Assembly: GCA_026415535.1 (NCBI GenBank)
Contig: JAOAGX010000005.1
Location: 1 to 21,237, forward strand
Origin: Armatimonadota bacterium
GTDB lineage: Bacteria; Armatimonadota; UBA5829
Direction of reading: 5' to 3'
Length of the DNA stretch: 21,237 nucleotides
The position numbers and the translations under genes were made by a program. Below are positions 8,004-15,768 of this stretch, in pieces. Each line of letters opens with the position of its first letter. Position 1 is the first letter of the stretch. The notes beneath the pieces are model-generated. The model saw only the letters and a program-made list of their open reading frames with translations, did no database searches and was not told the DNA's origin.

Positions 8004-8795
8004 ATGCGCATATTTTCGCCTCAAAAACAGTGCCAAGTGGGTATTTTGCTCATAGCAGCTCTTTTGCTCGTATCAGGGGCGTCGTGTAGACGCCACTGTG
8101 CTGATCCCGCTTGCAGTATTGAACTAACTCCTTACCTCTACATACAGCAATCTTCAGCACAAAAAGGAGGGATGCCCACGCGGCTCGAAACCCTGTACAT
8201 TTCGGCGGACGGAGTCGGACAGTTGGCCGAAGAGACCACCGACGACTTCGTGGTCAAGCTGTGGACGAGCTCCGTTCGTTCCGAACAGTTGTTACGAGAA
8301 TTATCCGACTTACAGTTTCCCAGCCGGTTCGAAGCTGCGCCTCGAAAGCCCGCCGATTTGATCACGGAATACACGCCGCCGACTCTTTTCGTCGAAACGG
8401 TAGATTACCAAGGGGCGATTAGATCTTGGGAGGGAGATCCTAAGCGCGTGCCGCCGAGACTAGCTTCGATGATTGAAAAGGCTCGCAGTCTAGTCAAGTC
8501 AGGTGACAAATATGGTCTTGCTACCGGTTCGAGATACATCCGAGCGGCAAACCTAAGCACTCGGGCTGCCAACAACCTGAGAGATGCCGGATTGCTGAGG
8601 GAGGTTACCCTATCCGATCTCAATGATACACCTCTTGTGAGATACGCTATAGCGCATCCTAGAATGTTGGTCGGCGTTGACGATGTCAAGGATCCGTACG
8701 GTAAGCTCGGGATTTCCTCACGGGGGGAAAGCGTGGCGCTTGCCTTCGGTGGTTGTGCATTTCAGGTGAGGAATTTGCAGAGGAGAGCCGAGTAG
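8004..8795 (+). CDS. Small exported protein of unknown function
   Basis: This 263-residue protein has a signal peptide (hydrophobic 13-24) ending in VSGASC at C28. Cleavage could be by signal peptidase I after SGA, or by the lipoprotein peptidase before C28, but the -3 residue is a glycine, not the usual aliphatic. Further cysteines, C32 and C37 in HCADPAC, lie just after. The middle (about 60-110) reads like a small alpha/beta domain with a beta strand (LYISADGVGQLAE) followed by a helix (SSVRSEQLLRELSDLQFP). This is a pattern seen in short secreted domains of unknown function. I do not recognise the family. It lies 22 bp upstream of the CLCA-like gene, so co-expression and a shared extracellular role are likely. 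No ribosome site of note precedes its ATG. Confidence 0.6.
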   Translation: MRIFSPQKQCQVGILLIAALLLVSGASCRRHCADPACSIELTPYLYIQQSSAQKGGMPTRLETLYISADGVGQLAEETTDDFVVKLWTSSVRSEQLLRELSDLQFPSRFEAAPRKPADLITEYTPPTLFVETVDYQGAIRSWEGDPKRVPPRLASMIEKARSLVKSGDKYGLATGSRYIRAANLSTRAANNLRDAGLLREVTLSDLNDTPLVRYAIAHPRMLVGVDDVKDPYGKLGISSRGESVALAFGGCAFQVRNLQRRAE

Positions 8796-8817
8796 CTCGG
8801 CTGGGACGGAAAGGAGA

Positions 8818-11800
8818 ATGCTGGACAAAATGAAAAAAAACAGACTGGTTCTTAGCAGGTGGCGCGGCTTCGCGTTGCTGGCGGTAATCACGAGCCTGGC
8901 GTTGCCTCAGATGGTTGCGGCCGGGAATATGCCCTGGTTTCAAACCACGACTCGACGACAGCCCGAGGTCTCGCGGCAGAAGGACGGTTGGCACACCACA
9001 GCCTATTATGCAGGGCAATCCAAGTCAGGTGCTACGCTCATCGATCTGGTGATCTCACTGCACAACCGACCGAGCGGCGACAACGACGTTACCACAAATG
9101 ATGATCGCACGCCGTATGAGCAGATCATCCAATACTTCGCCGATGGCGTCTACGAGATGTCCAACGGTGCACACAAGCTGCGCAAAGTCCGTATCTACAC
9201 GAGTGGCTTCTATGCAGACAAGTGTGACATCACATGGTCAGCTTCAGGCTGGCCCTGCGCAAACGCTTGCGGGCGTGGAATAGCTGGCAAGCACGTATAT
9301 ATGTTCACCAATTTTAGCGGAACCGACTTTCTTACCAACCAAGAGTTGGGCGGATACTGTCTGGCGCACGAATGGGGCCATTATTTCTACGGCATGTACG
9401 ACGAGTACAAGGCTTCAAACACCTCGTATGATTCGTATGAGCAAATGCCGAATTCTACCGACGATCCTTCCAACGTGTCGATTATGAACAACCAGTGGAA
9501 AGGAAACACTGATAAAAACTGGTTGAACTTCTCGACTGATACGCGCTCCGACTACACGAAGAACAACGCGCAATTCAGGGTATACAAGGCTGCCTGCTGG
9601 CAAACACTCGCGCGCAACAGTACCGACGATCCCAAAGATGGATTCAGGAATAGTTTGCCATCGAGACCCTACTATTCTGAGCTTTCTAATGTCGCGCCGG
9701 TTGCCAAGTCAGGAGCCTCGGTTCCCAGCAGCATCGAGCTACCTTCCACCGAAGCGCGCAGCGATCTCGAGATCATTTGGATGGACAACACCATAGTTTA
9801 CCAGATAGTCATCGACCGGTCCGGGAGCATGGATGAAGATGACAAGATGGAAAACGCCAAAACTGCTGCAAAGCTTCTGGTGGACGCTGCTCCGTTGCCG
9901 GATAAACCTACGGATCCTGCTATAGCCAAGATTGGAGTAATTGACTTTGATGACAGTGTGACTGTTACCTATCCGATCACAGAGATCAGGACTCAGGCTG
10001 ATAAGAACGCTATTAAAGAGGCTATTGACACCCTATATCCGCGAGGGTGGACCGCTATCTTTGACGCAGCTCTGACGGCGCTTAGTGGCTTGAACGCCGA
10101 GGCAGCAAATACTGCAAAGATTACCTTCCTCTTGAGCGACGGCTACAACAACGTCAATGACGATCTCTACGACACAGTCATTAGCTCCTATCGGGCGGCT
10201 CAGGTCCCGATATTTTCCTTTGGCTATGGGTCAAGCGTCGACCCAAGGCTCGCTAGCCTTGCTAGTGAGACTGGGGGCAGATACTACTCCTCACCAACTT
10301 CTCTGAAGTTCATCACAAGCGTGTTCCAGGATGCAATGCAAGCGGCGACGACAACTACCGGTATTGCGACCGGTTCCACCACGCTGCCGGCAGGCCAACT
10401 TGCGAGTACCCCGATATATGTTGATCCAAGCCTAAAGGACTTGAACGTTGTGGTTACGTTTGTCGGCGCGCCGGGCGATCTCACGGCGGAACTCAAGGAT
10501 CCTTCAGGTGTGGTTGTTAGTCCCGCGGAGACGACACAGTCGGGGAGCGAGACCTTGATACGTTGGACAGTGCCAACTCCTGCCACTGGCAGCTGGACGC
10601 TTTCTGGCACGCCCACTTCCGGACCCGTAGACGTGACGTTCCGTGCGACCGCGACACCCGATGACGAGACAACCTACACGGTTGCCCTAGCGAGTCTAAC
10701 CGGATCGACGGTGACTTATCCGGAGCCTATTGTGCTATTGGCGACTTTAGAGAAGGGATTGCCGATCTGCGGTGCGGTCGTAGAGGGTAGGGTCAGAGCT
10801 CCCAATGGAGACATTACCGACATCACACTCAGGGATGACGGAGTGCCGCCGGACGCAATTGCTAACGACGGCTCGTACTCTGCTATATTGGATTACACCC
10901 TGAATGGAGTCTACGAGATCGAAGTAAGCATGAACAATAATGCAGGACTGGCTCATTATACGTACGCCGGGGTCCAGATGGCCATTGACCGCAATGGGAA
11001 CTCTGGTGACGTTCCGCCTGCACCGGTCGGAGAAAACTTCATGAGATTTGCCAGGATTCAGATCACAACGACTGGTGTGAATACTGATGATCACGGCAAC
11101 ACTCCCGATACTGCTACAGCTATACAGCCGAACAATGACGATCATCCTGGTAAGATCGACTCGGCGGGCGATGTAGATGTGTTCTCGTTTGTTTGCTCGG
11201 CCAGCCCAACCATAATTCGCGTCACCGATTTCGCTTTGGGAATGGATCCCAGGTTGCGAATCGTTGGGCCGGACAAGAGCTCCGTGCTTGTCGAGGGCGA
11301 TCTATCCAACGCCGATACGGCGAATGGTTACCTGGCCGTTTCGGTAGCGGGACACATCGGCAGCACGTTATATGCGGAAGTCTCGCACAAAGATCCGGTT
11401 TTAGCCCGCGGGACATATAATCTGAGCGTCGGATCTTCGATCCCCGGCGACTTTGCAATCAGGTTTACCAACCCGGGTGTTTCTTGGATGATATCCACTA
11501 GCAGCACGATTGATATTGCGGGTGTTGCGTCTGCGGGTTGTCAGAAGGTGACATGGTCGAATGACCGCGGTGGACACGGCACTTGCAGTGGCACGACTTC
11601 TTGGAGCAAGACGAGTATTAATCTAGAGCCGGGCACTAACCTGATCACCGCTACCGCGACAAGCTCGACCGGTGAAAAGGCCTCGGCGACGCTGACTGTT
11701 GTTTACTGGACCGGACTGGTAATGGTGAGCGTCCCGCTAATTCCGAACCAGTCAGACCCGGGCAATGCTATCGACTTCTCGAGCTGGATGAGATATGATC

Positions 11801-12282
11801 CTCTGCAAGGCAATTACATTGTCTACGGGTCTCCCGACGACTCTGCCCATTTCACGTGGTTCCAACCAGCTGCCGACGTACCCGGCAAGGGATACTGGGG
11901 ATACTGGCAGAGCCCTGGAACCAAGCTGCCGTCGGGAATGGCTCTCAATCAGACTGAGGGGGGTTCCATCAAGCTCAAAGCTGGTTGGAACATGATAGGC
12001 AACCCATTTCTTAGTCCTTTGCAGTGGAGGTTGGCCAACATATTGGTCAAGAAAGGATCCACTACCAAGACACTTGCCGAGGCAAAGGACACCGGTTGGT
12101 GCGCCGACTATTTGTGGGGTTGGAAACAGTCAAGTTCCAACCCAACGACAGGTGAATACGTTCTGGTATACGACACAGGACTCGTTCCGGGTGTTGAGGG
12201 TTGGATAAAACCCTGGGCGGGATATTGGTTCAAGGCCAATGTTGACTGTGAGCTGATCCTACCGCCTCCGCCTGTGCGGTGA
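8818..12282 (+). CDS. Secreted CLCA-like metalloprotease/VWA multidomain protein
   Basis: This 1154-residue protein has a signal peptide (about 16-35, cleavage near MVAAG). Residues 55-290 resemble the catalytic domain of calcium-activated chloride channel regulators (CLCA). HEWGHYFYGMYDEY carries H184, E185, H188 and D195 at the spacing of the CLCA zinc motif. A von Willebrand A domain (about 326-508) follows with a full MIDAS: D333, S335, S337 in DRSGS, T412 and D441. Residues 510-755 look like beta-sandwich modules. About 756-875 resembles a bacterial pre-peptidase C-terminal domain (NTPDTATAI, DVDVFSF), and 876-965 an Ig-like module. A tryptophan-rich end (968-1154) contains GWNMIGNPF and GYW. 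ATG 8818 lies only 1 nt after AAGGAG; ATG 8830 is 13 nt away and gives a more compact signal peptide. Self-cleavage, as in animal CLCA, is inference. Confidence 0.85.
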   Translation: MLDKMKKNRLVLSRWRGFALLAVITSLALPQMVAAGNMPWFQTTTRRQPEVSRQKDGWHTTAYYAGQSKSGATLIDLVISLHNRPSGDNDVTTNDDRTPYEQIIQYFADGVYEMSNGAHKLRKVRIYTSGFYADKCDITWSASGWPCANACGRGIAGKHVYMFTNFSGTDFLTNQELGGYCLAHEWGHYFYGMYDEYKASNTSYDSYEQMPNSTDDPSNVSIMNNQWKGNTDKNWLNFSTDTRSDYTKNNAQFRVYKAACWQTLARNSTDDPKDGFRNSLPSRPYYSELSNVAPVAKSGASVPSSIELPSTEARSDLEIIWMDNTIVYQIVIDRSGSMDEDDKMENAKTAAKLLVDAAPLPDKPTDPAIAKIGVIDFDDSVTVTYPITEIRTQADKNAIKEAIDTLYPRGWTAIFDAALTALSGLNAEAANTAKITFLLSDGYNNVNDDLYDTVISSYRAAQVPIFSFGYGSSVDPRLASLASETGGRYYSSPTSLKFITSVFQDAMQAATTTTGIATGSTTLPAGQLASTPIYVDPSLKDLNVVVTFVGAPGDLTAELKDPSGVVVSPAETTQSGSETLIRWTVPTPATGSWTLSGTPTSGPVDVTFRATATPDDETTYTVALASLTGSTVTYPEPIVLLATLEKGLPICGAVVEGRVRAPNGDITDITLRDDGVPPDAIANDGSYSAILDYTLNGVYEIEVSMNNNAGLAHYTYAGVQMAIDRNGNSGDVPPAPVGENFMRFARIQITTTGVNTDDHGNTPDTATAIQPNNDDHPGKIDSAGDVDVFSFVCSASPTIIRVTDFALGMDPRLRIVGPDKSSVLVEGDLSNADTANGYLAVSVAGHIGSTLYAEVSHKDPVLARGTYNLSVGSSIPGDFAIRFTNPGVSWMISTSSTIDIAGVASAGCQKVTWSNDRGGHGTCSGTTSWSKTSINLEPGTNLITATATSSTGEKASATLTVVYWTGLVMVSVPLIPNQSDPGNAIDFSSWMRYDPLQGNYIVYGSPDDSAHFTWFQPAADVPGKGYWGYWQSPGTKLPSGMALNQTEGGSIKLKAGWNMIGNPFLSPLQWRLANILVKKGSTTKTLAEAKDTGWCADYLWGWKQSSSNPTTGEYVLVYDTGLVPGVEGWIKPWAGYWFKANVDCELILPPPPVR

Positions 12283-12303
12283 GCAAGGGTTCGGCTGTGT
12301 GGT

Positions 12304-12339
12304 GTTTCGGGATTTGAGCGTAGCGAAAAATCCCGAAAC
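12304..12339. repeat. Dispersed intergenic hairpin element, copy 3 (long stem)
   Basis: GTTTCGGGATTT (12304-12315) pairs perfectly with AAATCCCGAAAC (12328-12339), giving a 12-bp stem with a 12-nt loop GAGCGTAGCGAA. The loop matches the loop core of the elements at 4533-4543 and 17996-18006. It begins 21 nt after the stop of the CLCA-like gene and could act as its terminator, although no T-run follows. Confidence 0.75.
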
Positions 12340-12493
12340 GTTTGAGACCTCGTGGCAGGGTGGAAGGAACCCCGGCGGGGTCAGAAGAAGTCGAAGATGC
12401 GGGTGAACACGTGCTTCTCCTGGGAGAGAACTGGTTGTGATGTCAGCCGAGAGAACAGTGGAGGAGAAGCCCGCAAAGGGGGTTATAAAATAC

Positions 12494-12991
12494 ATGCGTA
12501 ACAAGAACTTCATTCTCGCACGAGTTGTGGGAGTTGCTCTAGCGTTTACAATTGCCGTCTGCGGTTGCGGAGGAGGTGGAGGCGGAGGAGCCGGTGGTGG
12601 AGGTTTGCAAGCGGATACTACGCCTCCTACCTTACAGAACCCGTCGGTCAATCCGTCTTCGGTAGGACCTACAGGCGGTAGCGTAACCATTAAGGTCACA
12701 GCTACTGACAATGTAGCTGTCCAATCGGTGAGCGCTGTTATCACTGGTTACAACCCGGCTACTCAGGCAACAGGCAGCACGACGGTTAACATGACAAAAG
12801 GTACAGGGAACATGTGGTCGGGGCAGCATACTGTGCCTCCGATGCTTACCGTTCCGCCGGGCGTTGCCGATGCTAACGGCGAAGTAACCTACACAGTTGT
12901 TATAACTGCTACCGATACTTCGAACAACAAGAGTACGGCCAACACGTCGTTCAAAGTAACCGGTTTGCCACCAGGGGGTCCAAAGCCTTAG
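12494..12991 (+). CDS. Small lipoprotein with glycine linker and one Ig-like domain
   Basis: From ATG 12494 this is 165 residues: a basic start (MRNKN), a hydrophobic stretch, and a cysteine pair in IAVCGCGGGG, best read as a lipoprotein signal with the second Cys (VCGC) modified. A run of glycines forms a flexible tether. The remainder, starting DTTPPTLQNPSVNP and ending with ATDTSNNKSTANTSFKV, has the pattern of a single bacterial Ig-like/cadherin-like sandwich. An upstream in-frame ATG at 12437 would add 19 polar residues (MSAERTVEEKPAKGVIKY...) before the signal peptide, so I reject it. Ribosome sites are unremarkable for both. Expected location is the outer face of the cell envelope; partner and function are unknown. 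It may belong with the CLCA-like gene, but the 211-bp gap holds a hairpin. Confidence 0.7.
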   Translation: MRNKNFILARVVGVALAFTIAVCGCGGGGGGGAGGGGLQADTTPPTLQNPSVNPSSVGPTGGSVTIKVTATDNVAVQSVSAVITGYNPATQATGSTTVNMTKGTGNMWSGQHTVPPMLTVPPGVADANGEVTYTVVITATDTSNNKSTANTSFKVTGLPPGGPKP

Positions 12992-13010
12992 ACGATCTAT
13001 TATTTTCGCT

Positions 13011-13029
13011 CCGCAGTTTGAATCTGCGG
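13011..13029 (+). other. Stem-loop after lipoprotein gene
   Basis: CCGCAG (13011-13016) pairs with CTGCGG (13024-13029) around the loop TTTGAAT, 20 bases past the stop codon. It is a minor hairpin just ahead of the much stronger palindrome at 13062-13091. Confidence 0.4.
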
Positions 13030-13061
13030 GTAAACTGAGTTCGTTGGGCTTGTAATACTAG

Positions 13062-13091
13062 GCGGCCCCGCGTCAGCTGACGCGGGGCCGC
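13062..13091. terminator. Perfect 30-nt GC-rich palindrome, probable bidirectional terminator
   Basis: GCGGCCCCGCGTCAG is followed directly by its exact reverse complement, ending at 13091. In RNA it would form a 13-bp stem with an AGCT tetraloop. It lies between converging genes (lipoprotein stop at 12991, tilS stop at 13117). No U-tract follows on either side, so its action may be rho-assisted or mainly protective. Confidence 0.7.
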
Positions 13092-13116
13092 TGCTTGCGT
13101 GATGGCTACTTTAATT

Positions 13117-14487
13117 TCAATGAGAAACTGCTGCCAGTCGAACGACGTTGGTCGTCTTTGATGTGACCTTTGCATCTTCGCTTGCCGCGACCCCCACGAC
13201 CCACAGCACCTTCTCATCATCGACTACGACTGCCGCGCGCGTTCTTTCCGACAAAGGTACCTTTTTGTCAACGAACAGGTCTTGCAGTTTCTTTGTTCCG
13301 CGCATCCCGAACGGCCTAATTCGATCGCCCGGACGCGCATTTCTTACTCGCAGGCTGCCCTTGATCTTTGCGGTATCAAAGAAAGCGACGTTGAGACGTG
13401 CCGGCGCGACTCGGGTTTTGTCCACGATCTCTGCGTCGATTGCGAGTCCGATTTGCCTGACTTGTGTTCTGCCTGGGACAGCGAGGATAAGTTCAAACGT
13501 TTTAGTCGTTTGTCGCACGTGTGCGGGACCGATTCGGAAGTCGCTGCCGTGTTTCTCAGCGTAGAGTGCGCCTGTCGGAAGCGCGATCGAGAAATCGCTG
13601 CCGGATCGTAGCGCTTCAACTACACGTTCGATCTGCTCGAACGTGACATCCGACAAGTCACCCTTCGATTTCTCGATCTCCGTACGCACTATCTGAGCAA
13701 GGATCGCGTCTGGTAACTCGGTTAGGATTTGCGCGTCGAAGCAAGACCGATATTCGGCTGCTAACCGCGCTTGATCTGCGGTACGTTCGATAAGTTCCTG
13801 TTGAGATTCGGCAATTCGCGCCAACCGCACAATGGCTGACTTAACCTGAGGGTTGAAGTCCCGCTTCAGGAGAGGGATAAGTCTGTGTCGGACGCGGTTT
13901 CGAGCATAGGTGGTATCGAGGTTTGTGGTGTCCACTCGGTATTCCAGGTTGTGTTGGGTGAGATACTCTTCTATTTCAGAGCGCCAACTGTCAATGAGGG
14001 GGCGAACGATGTTTCCGGTAACGGGTCTCATTGCTGCCAACCCCTCGATCCCCGTTCCGCGAATGATATTCAGGAGTATCGTCTCGGCCCGATCGTCAGC
14101 CGTGTGTCCAACGGCGATCTTATTGCAGCCGAGTTTTGCAGCGGTTTCCTGGAAAAATGCGTGCCTGGCTATTCTTGCTGCCTCTTCTTCTCCTGCTCGC
14201 ATCCGATTTCGAATTTGAGGTACGCTAACGCGCTCAACTGTGATCGGGATGGCGAGACTATCGGCGAGCTGTCTCACAAATTCCTCGTCACTATTCGATT
14301 CTTCGCCCCTTATACCGTGGTTGAGGTGTGCTATGTGAAGCTTGATACCTATTTCTTCGGACCACTCGTGAAGCGCATGCAGCATCGCTACCGAATCCGG
14401 TCCGCCCGACACGGCCACGAGAACTTTGCCGCCTTGGGCGAACATAGAGTATCGCTTCGCGGCCGAAAGGATGTCAAGCGCATTCAT
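13117..14487 (-). CDS. tilS: tRNA(Ile)-lysidine synthase TilS
   Basis: This 456-residue cytoplasmic enzyme modifies C34 of the CAU-anticodon isoleucine tRNA with lysine using ATP. The PP-loop SGGPDS lies at 27-32, followed by HALHEWSEEIG and the family motif HLNHGIRGEESNSDEEFV. GHTADDRAETILLNIIRGTG (about 132-151) and YARNRVRHRLIPLL complete the N-terminal core. The C-terminal TilS domain contains SLRVRNARPGDRIRPFGMRG and KKLQDLFVDKKVP, so this is the full-length E. coli-like form, not the short one. It starts 13 bp after the apgM-like gene stop, so it is very likely the last gene of the minus-strand run. All visible catalytic motifs are intact. Confidence 0.96.
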   Translation of the reverse strand: MNALDILSAAKRYSMFAQGGKVLVAVSGGPDSVAMLHALHEWSEEIGIKLHIAHLNHGIRGEESNSDEEFVRQLADSLAIPITVERVSVPQIRNRMRAGEEEAARIARHAFFQETAAKLGCNKIAVGHTADDRAETILLNIIRGTGIEGLAAMRPVTGNIVRPLIDSWRSEIEEYLTQHNLEYRVDTTNLDTTYARNRVRHRLIPLLKRDFNPQVKSAIVRLARIAESQQELIERTADQARLAAEYRSCFDAQILTELPDAILAQIVRTEIEKSKGDLSDVTFEQIERVVEALRSGSDFSIALPTGALYAEKHGSDFRIGPAHVRQTTKTFELILAVPGRTQVRQIGLAIDAEIVDKTRVAPARLNVAFFDTAKIKGSLRVRNARPGDRIRPFGMRGTKKLQDLFVDKKVPLSERTRAAVVVDDEKVLWVVGVAASEDAKVTSKTTNVVRLAAVSH

Positions 14488-14500
14488 TTCAGCGGTCGCC

Positions 14501-15697
14501 TTAGCTTTCAGCCAATTTCAGCAGCATCCTCATTAGGTTTGGGGCATGATCGACGACCAGCTTGGTCTCGTGAACAGCCCGTTCGTCAAAAGGCAAGTTG
14601 GTTTGTTTTGGCTGGGTCGAGTCAAACAAGAGGAACGGAACCATATCTGACGAGTGCGAGCCAGTCGAAATTGGCGTCGGATGGTCCGGCATCAGAAGGA
14701 TCCGGACGTCCTGCTCGAGTTTCTTTACGCCGTCTAGGATTGTGCCGAGGACTTTCTGGTCGCACTCCTGGATTGCCTCAATTTTCTTGTCGATGTCGCT
14801 CTCGTGGCCAGCCTCGTCGGGTGCTTCTACATGAACCCACACGAAGTCGTATTGAGCTAGTGCCCTAACTGCATATTGTCCTTTGCCGAGGTAGTTGGTG
14901 TCGATGTAGCCAGTAGCTCCAGGTACGTCAATTACCTTCAGTCCAACCATCCGGCCCAGGCCACGTATCAGATCGACCGCCGCCACTACTGCGCCCGTGA
15001 CTCCGAACTTGTTGAAGAAGCTTGGTATTTCCGGAAGATGGCTTTCCCCCCAAAACCAGATCATATTGGCCGGCAAATGGCCTTCGTCTCGGCGGCGACG
15101 GTTAATAGGGTGACCGTCTAGGATCTCGTAGGAGTCTTCCATCATCCTGATCAACTTCTCGGCTCCGTTGCCCTCGGGGTAAAACTCCCTGAATGGTTTG
15201 CCGTGGAACTTGTAGGGCGGGGTGCAGCGAACGTTGTCCGATCCGCCACGCCAGACCATAATATGACGGTAACTTACTCCGGGGTAGAACCTTATCACGT
15301 TCGTATGGAGTTTCTCGTCGATCAGGGTGATCAGCTCGCGGGCTTCTTCAGTTGAGATATGTCCGGCGGTCGAGTCGACCATCAGCTCGCCATCTGTCGA
15401 AACTAAATTGGCACGGAAGACGGCATCTGTGGTATCTATCGGAATTTCAAGACTTGCGGCCTCGATTGCGCCACGGCCAGTGTAGTACTCTCGTGGATCG
15501 TAACCGAGGATGCCCATGTTGGTTATATCGCTGCTCGGGTACATTCCTTCTGGTGCGGTCCGCGCAGCCCCAATAAGGCTTCTGGAAGCAAGGTCATCCA
15601 TGTATGGTTTCTTGGCCACTTGCATAGGAGTCTTTCCGTCCAGTTCTTCAAGCGGCTCATCAGCCATACCGTCGAATATTATGAGCAGATATTTCAT
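14501..15697 (-). CDS. apgM: Cofactor-independent phosphoglycerate mutase-family protein (ApgM type), probable homoserine kinase
   Basis: This 398-residue protein has the alkaline-phosphatase-fold signature of archaeal-type phosphoglycerate mutase. IIFDGMADEP supplies a metal-binding Asp (D9), PSSDITNMGILGYDP contains the nucleophile (S56), GRGAIEAAS follows, and C-terminal VEAPDEAGHE and PDHPTPISTGSHSSDMVPF supply the remaining metal ligands. By family alone it interconverts 2- and 3-phosphoglycerate. However, a subgroup found beside hom and thrC in genomes without thrB has been proposed to be homoserine kinase (TIGRFAM model of that name, recalled). Here hom, thrC and purC lie just upstream on the same strand, and no GHMP-type homoserine kinase is seen. 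I favour that role, without proof. Ribosome site is weak. The 71-bp leader contains phased GCTGA repeats. Confidence 0.88.
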   Translation of the reverse strand: MKYLLIIFDGMADEPLEELDGKTPMQVAKKPYMDDLASRSLIGAARTAPEGMYPSSDITNMGILGYDPREYYTGRGAIEAASLEIPIDTTDAVFRANLVSTDGELMVDSTAGHISTEEARELITLIDEKLHTNVIRFYPGVSYRHIMVWRGGSDNVRCTPPYKFHGKPFREFYPEGNGAEKLIRMMEDSYEILDGHPINRRRRDEGHLPANMIWFWGESHLPEIPSFFNKFGVTGAVVAAVDLIRGLGRMVGLKVIDVPGATGYIDTNYLGKGQYAVRALAQYDFVWVHVEAPDEAGHESDIDKKIEAIQECDQKVLGTILDGVKKLEQDVRILLMPDHPTPISTGSHSSDMVPFLLFDSTQPKQTNLPFDERAVHETKLVVDHAPNLMRMLLKLAES

Positions 15698-15698
15698 G

Positions 15699-15741
15699 TC
15701 AGCGGTAAACTTTCAGCCTGCAGCAATCAGCCTTCATCAGC
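15699..15741 (-). repeat. Phased TCAGC/GCTGA short repeats
   Basis: TCAGC on the plus strand (GCTGA on the coding strand) starts at 15699, 15713, 15727 and 15737, giving steps of 14, 14 and 10 bp. The cluster occupies the leader of the apgM-like gene, up to its start codon. Its function is unknown. Confidence 0.45.
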
Positions 15742-15768
15742 ACTGGCCATCTGAGTTATGACGTCTGC

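Noticed and set aside
12259..12744. Minus-strand frame of 161 codons with a proline run
   Set aside because: The proline run is the reverse complement of the glycine linker codons of the lipoprotein. It overlaps real coding sequence with no ribosome site.
13885..14868. 327-codon plus-strand open frame
   Set aside because: It lies antisense to tilS and the apgM-like gene, both clear enzymes, and its translation has no recognisable domain and atypical composition.
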